Positions 1-8,711 of a stretch of 64,000 bases of DNA are shown here, in pieces. This DNA is from DATIUV01 sp049322755 (GTDB lineage: Bacteria; Pseudomonadota; Gammaproteobacteria; Burkholderiales; UBA6910), in contig JBMOQX010000052.1 of assembly GCA_049322755.1 (NCBI GenBank), positions 124,001 to 188,000 of the forward strand. The letters run 5' to 3'. A program made the position numbers and the translations under genes. Each line of letters opens with the position of its first letter. The first letter of the stretch is position 1. The notes below the pieces were generated by a model. The model saw only the letters and a program-made list of their open reading frames with translations, made no database searches and was not told where the DNA came from.

Positions 1-16
1 AAAAAAATCCCGCGTG

Positions 17-58
17 TTTTTCCTTCGCGTCCTTCGCGTCCTCCGCGGTTGAAGCGTT
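17..58. repeat. Dispersed CTTCGCGTCC-type repeat, copy 1
   Basis: This stretch consists of reiterated CCTTCGCGTCC units ending in CCGCGGTTGAAGCG. The same sequence type occurs at 42072-42167 just after rho and at about 52981-53125 upstream of hslR. In those places it is partly arranged as inverted arms (CCAAGGACGC against GCGTCCTTGG). It lies outside any gene, next to the 3' end of the YHS gene. Its function is unknown. Confidence 0.6.
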
Positions 59-110
59 CCGATCTTCCCCGTGCCTCTGCGTCACCGGGGTGGATTCCGA
101 ACCCGCGGGA

Positions 111-602
111 TCAGAGCTTGTCCGCCGGCGTGTCCTTGATCTTCGGCCACTTGGACTCGGACTGCTTCAGGTAGCCGGGGATGTCCTTGCTCCATTTGCG
201 CCCGATGTCCGGGGTGACGTTGAGGTAGAGCTTGCCGTCCACCACCTTCCACACGTTGGGGTCGCCGTCGGCCTTCACGCCCTGGGCGACGCCGTAGGCG
301 CACCAGCCGCCGTATTGCGGCGCGAACTTCGCGGGGTCCTTCTTGAACGCCTCCAGGTTCTCGGCGCTGGCGAAGCGGTAGATGGCGCCCTCGTGGGTGG
401 CGGTGAACTCGGCCTTGCCCGGCGTCGGCTTGCCGACGGTGAAGTAGGCCACCGGGTCGTAGCCGTGGACGGCGACGCCGCCCTTCTGCACGTTGAGGTG
501 GGCGGCGGGTTCGGCAAACGCCGCGGGAGCGGCCAGCAGCGCGAGCGCCGCGAACCACCAGGCCGCAGCCTGGCGCCAAACGGAAACGGGTGCGAGGGTC
601 AT
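111..602 (-). CDS. Exported YHS domain-containing protein
   Basis: The product is 163 residues, starting at an ATG with GGAGGA seven bases upstream; a longer in-frame start exists but lacks a ribosome site. Residues 1-30 form a signal peptide ending near AAPAAFAEP. The rest is one YHS-family domain with the recognisable stretches HGYDPVAYF, FKKDPAKFAPQYGGWCAYG and WKVVDGKLYLN. YHS domains are small, often metal-associated modules; exported single-domain forms like this are common in Proteobacteria but have no fixed assigned function. It is probably periplasmic. The gene stands alone, with the DJ-1-like gene 160 bases upstream. Confidence 0.85.
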   Translation of the reverse strand: MTLAPVSVWRQAAAWWFAALALLAAPAAFAEPAAHLNVQKGGVAVHGYDPVAYFTVGKPTPGKAEFTATHEGAIYRFASAENLEAFKKDPAKFAPQYGGWCAYGVAQGVKADGDPNVWKVVDGKLYLNVTPDIGRKWSKDIPGYLKQSESKWPKIKDTPADKL

Positions 603-763
603 GGCGAATCCTCCAGGTTCATGGATCGGTGGCGTCCCGAACGGGACGGCACCCATTGGTCGGGGTCGGTGTTCCCGCCCTTACACCGCGCTGCCGCCTC
701 CGGCTCCGCCCCGGGAAAAAGCCCGGCCGCAGCGGGGCCTGCGCCGCCGCTGGCAACGGGGGA

Positions 764-1366
764 TCAGGCCGCGGCCTTGAGCGCCCCGTGCTCGATGCGG
801 GTGCCCAGCACCCGGAGGAACGCCGCCAGCCACGCCGGGTGCGCCGGCCAGGCCGGAGCGGTCACCAGGTTGCCGTCGGTGGTGGCGCCGTCAATCTTCA
901 CGTCGACCCAGGTGCCGCCGGCGGCCAGCACTTCGGGCTTCACCGCCGGGTAGGCGGTGAGCTTGCGGCCCCTCACCACGTCGGCGGCGGTGAGGATCTG
1001 GATGCCGTGGCAGATGGCGGCGAGCGGCTTGCCGGCGTCCGCGAAGTGCTTCACCGCCTTGATCACGCCGGCGTCGAGCCGCAGGTATTCCGGCGCCCGG
1101 CCGCCGGCCAGCACCAGCGCGTCGTAGCTTTCGGGCTTGACCTCGCTCCAGGTGGCGTTGAGCGTGAAATTGTGGCCGCGCTTCTCGCTGTAGGTCTGCT
1201 GGCCCTCGAAGTCGTGGATGGCGGTGGCGATGGACTCGCCGGCCTTCTTGCCGGGGCACGCGGCGTGCACCTCGTGACCCACCATCAGGAGCGCCTGGAA
1301 CGGCACCATGATCTCGTAGTCCTCGCCGAAATCGCCGGCGATCAACAGGATTTTCCTGCCTGCCAT
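764..1366 (-). CDS. DJ-1/PfpI family protein
   Basis: The product is 200 residues of the DJ-1/PfpI glutamine-amidotransferase-like superfamily. The nucleophile elbow AAICHG puts the catalytic Cys at about residue 119, and the partner Glu lies in GDFGED near residue 15. Relatives act as chaperones, deglycases or peptidases; sequence alone does not say which. The start is the ATG preceded by AGAGGAG, not an upstream in-frame ATG at 1426. It is cytoplasmic, with no signal peptide. It lies on the same strand as the YHS gene but 161 bases away, so an operon is uncertain. Confidence 0.85.
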   Translation of the reverse strand: MAGRKILLIAGDFGEDYEIMVPFQALLMVGHEVHAACPGKKAGESIATAIHDFEGQQTYSEKRGHNFTLNATWSEVKPESYDALVLAGGRAPEYLRLDAGVIKAVKHFADAGKPLAAICHGIQILTAADVVRGRKLTAYPAVKPEVLAAGGTWVDVKIDGATTDGNLVTAPAWPAHPAWLAAFLRVLGTRIEHGALKAAA

Positions 1367-1480
1367 GATGGTCTCCTCTGTCGGTGGTGAACGGCGCCGC
1401 CCGAAGCGGCGGCGCCCGGGGATCAAGGATAAGCGTTCGATTCCCCGCCGGGAACCGGAGTTCAGTCTGCGCCGGCCGCG

Positions 1481-1870
1481 TCACATCAGGTCGAGGGCAT
1501 GGCGCTTGAGATCGTCCAGATCGCACACCTCCAGCGCCGCCTCGTGGGTCGCGCCCAGGATCACCGGGGGAGCCTTCCCCGCCTGCATCGCCTCGTGCCA
1601 GCGCGCGGCGCACAGGCACCAGCGGTCGCCGGGGCTGAGACCCGGAAACCCCGCTTCCGGGTGGGGCGTCACCAAATCGTTGCCGCGGGCACGGCTGAAC
1701 TCCAGGAACTCGGCGGTGACGCGGGCGCAGACGACGTGCAGCCCCCGGTCTTCGGGGCCGGTATCGCAGCGGCCGTTGCGGTAGAAGCCCGTCGCGAGCT
1801 CGGCGCAGCAGTTCTCCAGCGGCGTGCCCAGAACGTTCAATGCGGGTGCGGCCATGCGTCTCGTCTCCAT
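1481..1870 (-). CDS. DUF2237 family protein
   Basis: The product is 129 residues and matches the DUF2237 pattern from end to end: NVLGTPLENC near the start, then TGFYRNGRCDTG, HVVCARVT, GNDLVTPHPEAGFPGL and GDRWCLCAARWHEA. Several conserved Cys residues (in ENCC, RC, VC and WCLC) suggest metal or redox chemistry, but no function is established. It is soluble, with no signal peptide. It follows a truncated TraB/GumN-like gene by 24 bases on the same strand and is probably cotranscribed with it and the L,D-transpeptidase gene. Confidence 0.85.
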   Translation of the reverse strand: METRRMAAPALNVLGTPLENCCAELATGFYRNGRCDTGPEDRGLHVVCARVTAEFLEFSRARGNDLVTPHPEAGFPGLSPGDRWCLCAARWHEAMQAGKAPPVILGATHEAALEVCDLDDLKRHALDLM

Positions 1871-1894
1871 CGTTTCGCCGTATTCTGCCAGCCC

Positions 1895-2227
1895 TCAAAG
1901 CGGCATGCGGGTCACGCTTTGGCCGCGCCGCTCCAGCAGCCGCAGCACGCCGCGCTCGCCTGCCAGGTCCATCGCCAGTTCGGTCACCACCGCGTCGCTG
2001 GCGATCAGCGCGTCGGCGACGCCGGGGCGGATTTCCGCCACCCGCGGGTCCCCCAGGTGGATGGTGCCGAACACGTAGCCGCGGACCTTCCCCTGCGCCG
2101 TCACTTGCCACAGCAGCCCCTGCTCGAACGCCTGCGCCGGTCGCACCGCGCCGACCGCCAGCAGCAGTGCCAGCACGGCAGCGAGCGCCTGTCCCTGCCT
2201 CCATCGCCTCATCCCGACCCTTCTCAT
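1895..2227 (-). pseudogene. C-terminally truncated TraB/GumN family protein
   Basis: The reading frame gives 110 residues with a signal peptide (to about residue 33) and then the start of a TraB/GumN domain, seen in LLWQVTAQGKVRGYVFGTIH followed by LGDPRV and ALIASDAVVTELAMD. Full family members run to about 280-300 residues; this one stops after about 75 residues of the domain, at RRGQSVTRMPL. Only 24 bases separate its stop from the next gene, so the missing two thirds are deleted and not merely frameshifted. Its ATG overlaps the TGA of the L,D-transpeptidase gene (ATGA), indicating translational coupling. The short protein may still be made; loss of function is inferred. Confidence 0.65.
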
Positions 2228-3876
2228 CGTGTCGCCGTCCCCGCTGCCGGCACGGGCGGCGTCAGCCGCACCGGACCCTGCAGCGCCTTCAGCACCGCCC
2301 GGTCGCGCCCGTACAGGTCCGGCCGAAAGTACACGATGCCGTCCCTCACCTCCGCCGTCCAGTAGAGCAGCAGGACCGGCAGCTTGCGCCGCACCGGCAC
2401 CGTGCGGGTCTGGCCGCCGGCGATGGCCGCGCGCACCGCGTCGGGTCCCCAGCGCTCCGGGTCATCCAGCAGCAGCACCGCCAGGTCCACCGGCGCCTCG
2501 ACGCGGATGCAGCCGGAGCTGAAAGCGCGCTCGGCGCGATCGAACAGCGCCTTGGCCGGCGTGTCGTGCAGGTAGACGAAATGCGAATTCGGAAACATGA
2601 ACTTGATGCGTCCGAGCGCATTCCTGTCGCCCGGCTGCTGCACGATCTGGTACGGGAAGCCGCCGCGGGCGTAGCGCTTCCAGTCGATGGCACCGGCGTC
2701 CACCGGCCGCCCCTGGTTGTCCACCACCGTCATGTTCTCCCGCGCAAGATAGGCGGGGTCCTTCGCCAGCTTCGGCAGGACGTCCTGCTTCAGGATGGTG
2801 GGGGGCACGGTCCAGGTGGGATTGATCACGAGATACTGCATCGGCGCGCGGAACACGGGCGTCTCCCGGTACGGCCGCCCCACCACCACCCGTGACGTCC
2901 ACACCGGCAGGCCGCCGAGGTAGAGCGCGGCGCGGTAGCCGGCGATGTCGACCATCAGAAAATCGCCGGTCAGGTCCTGGGCCACCCAGCGCGCCCGTTC
3001 CAGGTTGACGCGGATCTGGTCGATGCGCGCGGCCACCGGCACGTTGAGCTCGGCGAGCGTCTTGCGGCCCACCGCGCCGTCCGCCTCCAGGCCGTGACGC
3101 TCCTGGAATCGCCGCACTGCCGCTTCCAGGCCGGCATCGAACAGCGCGGGGTCGGCCGCCTCCACTCCCGCCAGATCGCCGGTGGCGACCAGCCGCGACC
3201 GCAGCGCGGTCACGCGGGGATCGCTCATGCCGGGTTTCAGCGTGGGTCCCGCCGGCACCGCCGGCCAGCCGCCGCGCGCGGCCAGCTCACGGTAACGGGC
3301 CAGCGCATCCATCAGCGACCAGTAATAGTCGAGCCGCGGCGCGTACGCCAGCACCTCGGGCGCCAGCGCCGGCGCCGAGAGCGCCCGCTCCAGCGCCTGC
3401 ACCGGATCGAGCCCGCGCAGCGATCGGCCGAAATTCCAGTCCGGGTCCAGCTCCTTGGGGTTCACCCTGCCGAAATGCAGGTGATAGGCGAGCCGCACCA
3501 GGGCATCGGTGAGGAGCAGCTCCCGTGCGGCCGGGTCCGCCGCGGCGGCGACGGCGAACGCGCGCACCGCCGTGGCGTGATAGTCGGCCGGGTCGAGACC
3601 GTGGTCGCGGCTCGCCTCCACCAGCGCCGCCAGTTCCCGGATCCGCGCCGGATCGACCCACGCCGGCGCGAAGCCGCGGCGCTCGTAGAACTCGGCGATC
3701 AGGTCGCGCGCGGCGATGCGCTCGCCGCCCGCCCGGGTCTCGCTGGCGCGCAGCCGCTCCACCGCCAGGCGCAGCGGCTCCACCGCCGTCTCGGCGGCTG
3801 CCGCACCTGCGGGGAGCAAGGCCAGCGCCACCAGGAGGCCGTTGAAAACGCGCGGATGTCTCGGATTGGTGGACAA
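2224..3876 (-). CDS. Periplasmic L,D-transpeptidase (YcbB/LdtD type)
   Basis: From the TTG at 3876 the product is about 550 residues. An N-terminal signal segment (FNGLLVALALLPAGAAAAE) is followed by a scaffold region, a peptidoglycan-binding repeat (VRRFQERHGLEADGAVG) and a YkuD catalytic domain. The catalytic motif is SSGCIRVE, with its His partner in YLHDTPAK, as in E. coli YcbB/LdtD. Such enzymes make 3-3 cross-links between meso-diaminopimelate residues of peptidoglycan. The start is uncertain: the frame is open upstream, but TTG at 3876 is the only start that gives a clean signal peptide, and no strong ribosome site precedes it. A MepK-like hydrolase gene is divergent 64 bases away. The stop overlaps the next gene by four bases. 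Confidence 0.88.
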   Translation of the reverse strand: MSTNPRHPRVFNGLLVALALLPAGAAAAETAVEPLRLAVERLRASETRAGGERIAARDLIAEFYERRGFAPAWVDPARIRELAALVEASRDHGLDPADYHATAVRAFAVAAAADPAARELLLTDALVRLAYHLHFGRVNPKELDPDWNFGRSLRGLDPVQALERALSAPALAPEVLAYAPRLDYYWSLMDALARYRELAARGGWPAVPAGPTLKPGMSDPRVTALRSRLVATGDLAGVEAADPALFDAGLEAAVRRFQERHGLEADGAVGRKTLAELNVPVAARIDQIRVNLERARWVAQDLTGDFLMVDIAGYRAALYLGGLPVWTSRVVVGRPYRETPVFRAPMQYLVINPTWTVPPTILKQDVLPKLAKDPAYLARENMTVVDNQGRPVDAGAIDWKRYARGGFPYQIVQQPGDRNALGRIKFMFPNSHFVYLHDTPAKALFDRAERAFSSGCIRVEAPVDLAVLLLDDPERWGPDAVRAAIAGGQTRTVPVRRKLPVLLLYWTAEVRDGIVYFRPDLYGRDRAVLKALQGPVRLTPPVPAAGTATR

Positions 3877-3885
3877 GGTGCGGCC

Positions 3886-3893
3886 GTTATAAC
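3886..3893. promoter_or_regulatory. Palindromic -10 element shared by divergent ldtD-like and mepK-like genes
   Basis: GTTATAAC is a perfect 8-base palindrome in the 64-base divergent interval. Read on either strand it supplies a -10 hexamer (TATAAC). On the minus strand transcription would begin only a few bases before the TTG start of the L,D-transpeptidase gene. No strong -35 is seen on either side, so the assignment rests on the -10 and the divergent layout. Confidence 0.4.
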
Positions 3894-3940
3894 ATACGGG
3901 CTCTGCCGAGCCGAAACGCTGCAGAAGGGGAGTTTCTTCA

Positions 3941-4483
3941 ATGAATCGCGACGACCGCGGCTGGTCGCGCCGCCGCTGGCTGGCCGGGCTGGCGCTGGCG
4001 CCGCTGGCGTTGACCTCCAGGTCCGCTTCCGCGCGCGCCGAGCGCGCCCTCTCGTTCCACCACACCCACACCGGGGAGCAGCTGCGGGTCACCTATTTCG
4101 CCGCCGGGCAGTACCTGGCGGAGTCGCTGGCGCAGCTGGATCGCCTGTTGCGGGACTTCCGCACCGGAGACGCGACGGCGATGGACCGCGCGCTGTTCGA
4201 CCAGCTGCACGCGCTCTCGCAGGCGTGCGGCGGCGGCACGTACGAGATCATTTCCGGCTACCGCTCCCCTGCCACCAACACCCGGCTGCGTCAGGCGGGG
4301 GGCGGGGGCGTCGCCAGGAACAGCCTGCACCTGCAGGGGCGCGCCATCGACGTGCGGCTTTCGGGCCATGACACGGCGCAGCTCCGGCGCGCCGCGGTCG
4401 CGATGGGACGCGGCGGCGTCGGCTACTATCCGCGCTCCGATTTCGTCCATCTGGACACCGGCCGCCCGCGCACCTGGGGCTGA
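3941..4483 (+). CDS. Tat-exported DUF882/M15 family murein hydrolase (YcbK/MepK-like)
   Basis: The product is 180 residues with a twin-arginine type leader (SRRRWLAGLALAPLAL) and a YcbK-type M15 peptidase fold. Zinc-ligand candidates are seen in SLHLQGRAIDV (H-x6-D) and DFVHLDTG (second His), with YEIISGYRSPATN upstream of them. In E. coli, mepK (ycbK) lies next to ldtD (ycbB), and MepK cleaves 3-3 cross-links. The same partners stand here divergently, suggesting a make-and-break pair for L,D cross-links. The start ATG has AAGGGGAG eight bases upstream. Confidence 0.87.
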   Translation: MNRDDRGWSRRRWLAGLALAPLALTSRSASARAERALSFHHTHTGEQLRVTYFAAGQYLAESLAQLDRLLRDFRTGDATAMDRALFDQLHALSQACGGGTYEIISGYRSPATNTRLRQAGGGGVARNSLHLQGRAIDVRLSGHDTAQLRRAAVAMGRGGVGYYPRSDFVHLDTGRPRTWG

Positions 4484-4535
4484 AGATACGCGCCGCGGCG
4501 CCCGGGAAAAGGCGGTCACGCGGAAGGAGGACGCC

Positions 4536-5915
4536 ATGCCCCAGCATTTCGATGCCCTCGTCGTCGGCGCCGGCCAGGCCGGCCCGGCGCTGGCGGTGCG
4601 CCTGGCCCGGGCCGGTCGCCGCACCGCGCTGATCGAGCGCGGCCGCTTCGGCGGCACCTGCGTCAACACCGGTTGCATTCCCACCAAGACGCTGGTGGCG
4701 AGCGCCCGCGCCGCCCACGTCGCGCGCGTCGCCGCCGACTTCGGCGTGCGCGCCGGGCCGGTATCGGTGGACATGGCGGCGGTGAAGGCGCGCAAGGACC
4801 GCGTGGTGCAGGCCTCACGCGACGGCGTCGTCAAGTGGCTGGAGAGCACGCCGGGCGTGACCGTGGTGCGCGGCCACGCCCGCTTCGTCGCCGGGCGCAC
4901 GCTGGACGTGGACGGCGAGCGCCTGAGCGCCGACGCGGTGTTCCTCAACGTCGGCGGCCGGCCCAGCGCACCGCCCATCGACGGCCTCGGCGACGTCGCC
5001 TGGCTCAGCAGCTCGTCCATGATGAACGTGGATTTCCTGCCCGAGCACCTGGTGATCGTGGGCGGCAGCTACATCGGCCTGGAATTCGCCCAGATGTACC
5101 GCCGCTTCGGCAGCCGGGTCACCGTGGTGGAGATGGCGCCGCGGCTGATCGCGCGCGAGGACCCGGACGTCTCGGCGGCGATCCGCTCGGTGCTGGAGGA
5201 GGAAGGCATCGCCATCCACACGGGCGCGGAGTGCCTCGCCGTGCGGCGCGCGGGCGACGGCGTCGAGCTCGGCGTGCGCTGCGAAGGCGAGCTGCCCCCG
5301 ATCCGCGGCAGCCACCTGCTGGTGGCCGCGGGCCGGCGCCCCAACACCGACGACCTGGGGCTGGAGGCGGCCGGCGTGCGCACCGACGCCGAGGGCTACA
5401 TCGAGGTGGACGACTCCCTTCGCACCAGCGCCGAGGGCGTCTGGGCGCTGGGCGACGTCAACCGCCGCGGCGCCTTCACCCACACCGCCTACAACGACTA
5501 CGAGCTGCTGGCGGCCAACCTGCTGGACGGCGATTCGCGCCGCGTGAGCGAGCGCGTCCTCGGCTACGCCCTCTACATCGACCCGCCCCTGGGGCGAGTC
5601 GGCATGACCGAGCAGCAGGCGCGCGCATCGGGCAAGAAGGTGCTGATGGCGACGATGCCCATGACCCGGGTCGGCCGCGCCCGCGAGCGCGGCGAGACCG
5701 ACGGCTTCATGAAAGTGCTGGTGGAGGCGGAGTCGAAGAAGATCCTCGGTGCGGCGCTCTTCGGCATCGAGGCCGACGAGGTGGTCCACATCTTCATCCT
5801 GGCGATGAACGCCGGCCTGCCGGCCAGCGCGATCCGGCGCGCCATGCCGATCCACCCCACCGTCGCCGAGCTGCTGCCGACGCTGCTGGAGCGGCTGGAG
5901 CCGCTGGGCGCCTGA
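4536..5915 (+). CDS. FAD-dependent pyridine nucleotide-disulfide oxidoreductase (mercuric reductase-like)
   Basis: The product is 459 residues. The N-terminal FAD-binding GAGQAGPALAVRLA is followed by the redox disulfide GGTCVNTGCIPTKT at about residues 40-50, a second Rossmann motif (VIVGGSYIGLEFA), the FAD motif ALGDVN and a C-terminal dimerisation domain ending in HPTVAELLPTLLE. Within the family it resembles merA-like oxidoreductases that lack the heavy-metal domain. The C-terminal Cys pair needed by true MerA is absent, so mercury reduction is unlikely. The physiological substrate is unknown. The start is chosen at the ATG after GGAAGGAGG; it follows the MepK-like gene by 52 bases. Confidence 0.85.
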   Translation: MPQHFDALVVGAGQAGPALAVRLARAGRRTALIERGRFGGTCVNTGCIPTKTLVASARAAHVARVAADFGVRAGPVSVDMAAVKARKDRVVQASRDGVVKWLESTPGVTVVRGHARFVAGRTLDVDGERLSADAVFLNVGGRPSAPPIDGLGDVAWLSSSSMMNVDFLPEHLVIVGGSYIGLEFAQMYRRFGSRVTVVEMAPRLIAREDPDVSAAIRSVLEEEGIAIHTGAECLAVRRAGDGVELGVRCEGELPPIRGSHLLVAAGRRPNTDDLGLEAAGVRTDAEGYIEVDDSLRTSAEGVWALGDVNRRGAFTHTAYNDYELLAANLLDGDSRRVSERVLGYALYIDPPLGRVGMTEQQARASGKKVLMATMPMTRVGRARERGETDGFMKVLVEAESKKILGAALFGIEADEVVHIFILAMNAGLPASAIRRAMPIHPTVAELLPTLLERLEPLGA

Positions 5916-6002
5916 CGCGGCCGGGGCCCGGCCTCCCGGAGCCCGGCGTTTGTCTGTTAACCTTGGCGTTTTTTTACCCGAACCGAACCGAAAGAGAACG
6001 AC

Positions 6003-6428
6003 ATGGCCGACTCCCACGACCGCCTCCCCGACGTCACCATGGACGCGGCGAACCTCTACCGCGAGGAGATCGTCACCGATCGCCGCATCGGCACGCTGCG
6101 CGTGATGATCCCGATCAAGAGCGACGGCTCCGACGACGCCGGCCGCAAGACCGCCTACGTCGGCGAAGCACAGCTGATGACTTCGATGGGCGCGCTGCCG
6201 CTCACATTCGACATCGAGGCCGATTCGCTGGACGCCGCGGTGAAGGGCTACGGCCCCGCGGCGAAGAAGGCGTTCGATCAGGCGCTCAAGGAACTGGAAG
6301 AGATGCGGCGCCAGGCGGCCTCGTCGCTGGTGATCCCGCGCGGCGGCGCCGGCGGTCTGCCGGGCGGCGGCATGGGGCCCGGCGGCCTGCCGCCGGGTCT
6401 GGGCGGCGGCAAGATCCAGATGCCCTGA
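6003..6428 (+). CDS. Conserved hypothetical protein with Gly/Pro-rich tail
   Basis: The product is 141 residues. Residues 1-110 form a compact mixed-charge domain (MDAANLYREEIVTDRRIGTL, then TAYVGEAQLMTSMGALPLTF) ending in a helix rich in Glu and Arg. The last 30 residues are a low-complexity tail of Gly, Pro and Met ending GGGKIQMP. There is no signal peptide or membrane segment. The overall appearance is that of a conserved cytoplasmic protein of Beta/Gammaproteobacteria without assigned function. It is followed 138 bases later by the acyl-CoA-binding protein gene on the same strand. Confidence 0.75.
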   Translation: MADSHDRLPDVTMDAANLYREEIVTDRRIGTLRVMIPIKSDGSDDAGRKTAYVGEAQLMTSMGALPLTFDIEADSLDAAVKGYGPAAKKAFDQALKELEEMRRQAASSLVIPRGGAGGLPGGGMGPGGLPPGLGGGKIQMP

Positions 6429-6566
6429 TCGCCGCCGAGGGGTGCGAAACCGGGGCGTATCCCTCCGGGCGCTTCCGCCCCCACCCGTCCCGCGCAACCG
6501 GCGAGGGCAGGTTCGTGCGGGAAACGGGTGTGCGCCCGTTTCCCGACCTGTCGACCGGAGGTACAG

Positions 6567-6824
6567 ATGAGCGATCTGAAGAAGGAATTCGAAACCGCGG
6601 CCGCGGAGGTCAAGAAGCTGAAGAAGGACCCCGGCAACGACATGAAGCTCAAGCTCTACGCGCTTTACAAGCAGGCCACCGAGGGCGACGTCACCGGCCA
6701 GCGGCCGGGCTTCATGGACTTTGTCGGCGGCGCCAAGTACGACGCCTGGGCCGAGATCAAGGGCATGAAGGCCGAGGACGCGATGAAGAAGTACGTGAAG
6801 CTGGTGAAAGCGCTCAGCAGCTAG
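6567..6824 (+). CDS. Acyl-CoA-binding protein
   Basis: The product is 85 residues, the normal size for a single ACBP domain of four helices. Diagnostic stretches are LKLYALYKQATEGDV near residue 30, then KYDAWAEIKGM and a terminal KKYVKLVKAL. These carry the Tyr, Lys and Trp residues that contact the CoA moiety in characterised members. It binds medium and long acyl-CoA esters and buffers their pool. The start ATG has CGGAGG upstream. Its stop overlaps that of the convergent PHA-system gene (shared CTAG), which fits a role near lipid and storage metabolism. Confidence 0.93.
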   Translation: MSDLKKEFETAAAEVKKLKKDPGNDMKLKLYALYKQATEGDVTGQRPGFMDFVGGAKYDAWAEIKGMKAEDAMKKYVKLVKALSS

Positions 6825-7147
6825 GCCTTGCGCTTTTTCGCCGCCGGCTTGGCCCTGGCCACCGGCCTCGGCGCGCCGAAGTACTCCCCGAAATAGTTGT
6901 CCACCTCGGCCTCGATCTGGGACGTGAGCAGCGACAGCAAGAATCCCAGGCGGGCCTTCAGCTCCACCGTCTTCGGCATCACGTGCAGCGTGCCTCGCAC
7001 GCCGTTGGTGGAAAAGTGGATGCTGTCACCCTGCCATTCGTAGGCGAGGCCGTAGTCCTCGCAGAGTTTGCTGGCGATTTCCTCGGCTGCGTCGCGCGCT
7101 CGCTTGTGGGTGAGCGCGTGGCTGCGCTTGATGTGGATGTCGCTCAC
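6821..7147 (-). CDS. Polyhydroxyalkanoic acid system family protein (PHA_gran_rgn)
   Basis: The product is 108 residues beginning MSDIHIKRSHALTHKRARDA, the typical start of the PHA granule region family. The Lys/Arg/Ala tail (AKPAAKKRKA) is also usual. The family is found near PHA genes and granules, but its biochemical role is not established. The start is a GTG with AGGGG six bases upstream; it overlaps the TGA of the preceding oxidoreductase reading frame (GTGA), suggesting coupling. A phasin gene lies in the same window at 55365, supporting a PHA-forming organism. Confidence 0.85.
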   Translation of the reverse strand: MSDIHIKRSHALTHKRARDAAEEIASKLCEDYGLAYEWQGDSIHFSTNGVRGTLHVMPKTVELKARLGFLLSLLTSQIEAEVDNYFGEYFGAPRPVARAKPAAKKRKA

Positions 7148-8030
7148 GGATGCCCCTGCCTTCCTCGCCGGCTGACGGCCGCGGCCGAACCGGCACGCGT
7201 CCAGACGGCATTTTGTCGTTTGCCGGCCGGCCCGCCTAGTCCCCTGCCGCCAGCGCCGCCCTGCCCGCCAGTGATCGCAGGTTCGTCATCGCATGAACTG
7301 CGACCGCGCGGGCGGGGTTTGGTGCCCCGCGCGGCCGGCCCGACGCTCAGGCTTCGATCACCAGCCGCGGCGTGCTCGCGCGCGACACGCACACCGTCAT
7401 CCCAGCCCAGCTCGCGGGCGGCGCGGCGCGCCTCCTGCACCATGGCGTTGGGCCCGCACACGTAGAGGTGGCGGCCCGACGCCGGCGCGCCGATCGCGGC
7501 GGCGAGATCGAGGCGCCCTTCGCTGCCGCTGTAATGCAGCCGCACGCGGTCCGCGGCGAGCCGCGCCAGCGCGCCGCGAAACGCGAGCCGCTCCGGCGAG
7601 CGGGCGCTCGCCACCAGCCGGTAGCGGCCGCCGCGGCGCTCCAGCCAGCGCGCCATCGCCAGCAGCGGCGTGATGCCGATGCCGCCGGCCAGCAGCACGT
7701 GCTCGGCGGCGGTTTCCGCCAGCGGGAAGCCGTTGTGCGGGGCGCGCGCCGTGACGACGTCGCCTGCCGACACCTGGTCGTGCAGCCACGCGGACACGCC
7801 GACCTCGCCCGCCCGCAGGACCCCGATCTCGTAGACCTGCGTGTCGGCCGGGTCGCTGGCGATGGAGTAGGCGCGCCACGCATCGCCAGTGCGCGCCCGC
7901 GGCGCGCGCACCTCGACGTGCGCGCCGGGCGCGAACGGCGGAAGCGGCGCGCCGGTCAGGCTCTCCAGCACGAACGCCTTCACGCCCTGGGCCTCGGCGC
8001 GCACGGCCGCCACGCGCACGTCCAGCGTGC

Positions 8031-8034
<4 letters not shown>
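7144..8034 (-). CDS. Phthalate dioxygenase reductase-like flavin reductase lacking its 2Fe-2S domain
   Basis: Residues 1-225 form the flavin and NAD-binding domains of the PDR/VanB type: WRAYSIASDP (flavin binding), LLAGGIGITPLLAMARWL (nucleotide binding) and YVCGPNAMV. Normal relatives continue into a plant-type 2Fe-2S ferredoxin domain. Here the frame instead runs through about 70 residues of Arg/Gly/Pro-rich sequence with a single Cys and no iron-sulfur motif, to a TGA that overlaps the next start. A -1 or +1 shift near 7375 would give an early stop at 7347. Either way electron delivery through an attached ferredoxin is lost. The ATG overlaps the stop of the FMN-binding protein gene (ATGA), so the two are coupled. 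Confidence 0.7.
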
Positions 8035-8654
<620 letters not shown>

Positions 8655-8711
8655 GGCTGTCTCCTGAAGACGTCCGCCGGCGGCGGACGGCCGCCGGCGG
8701 GTCTCCTTCGT

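Noticed and set aside
4673..7465. Very long open frame on the plus strand across the oxidoreductase, ACBP and PHA genes
   Set aside because: It is an Arg/Ala/Gly-rich shadow frame of high-GC coding DNA. The genuine genes in other frames have recognisable domains.
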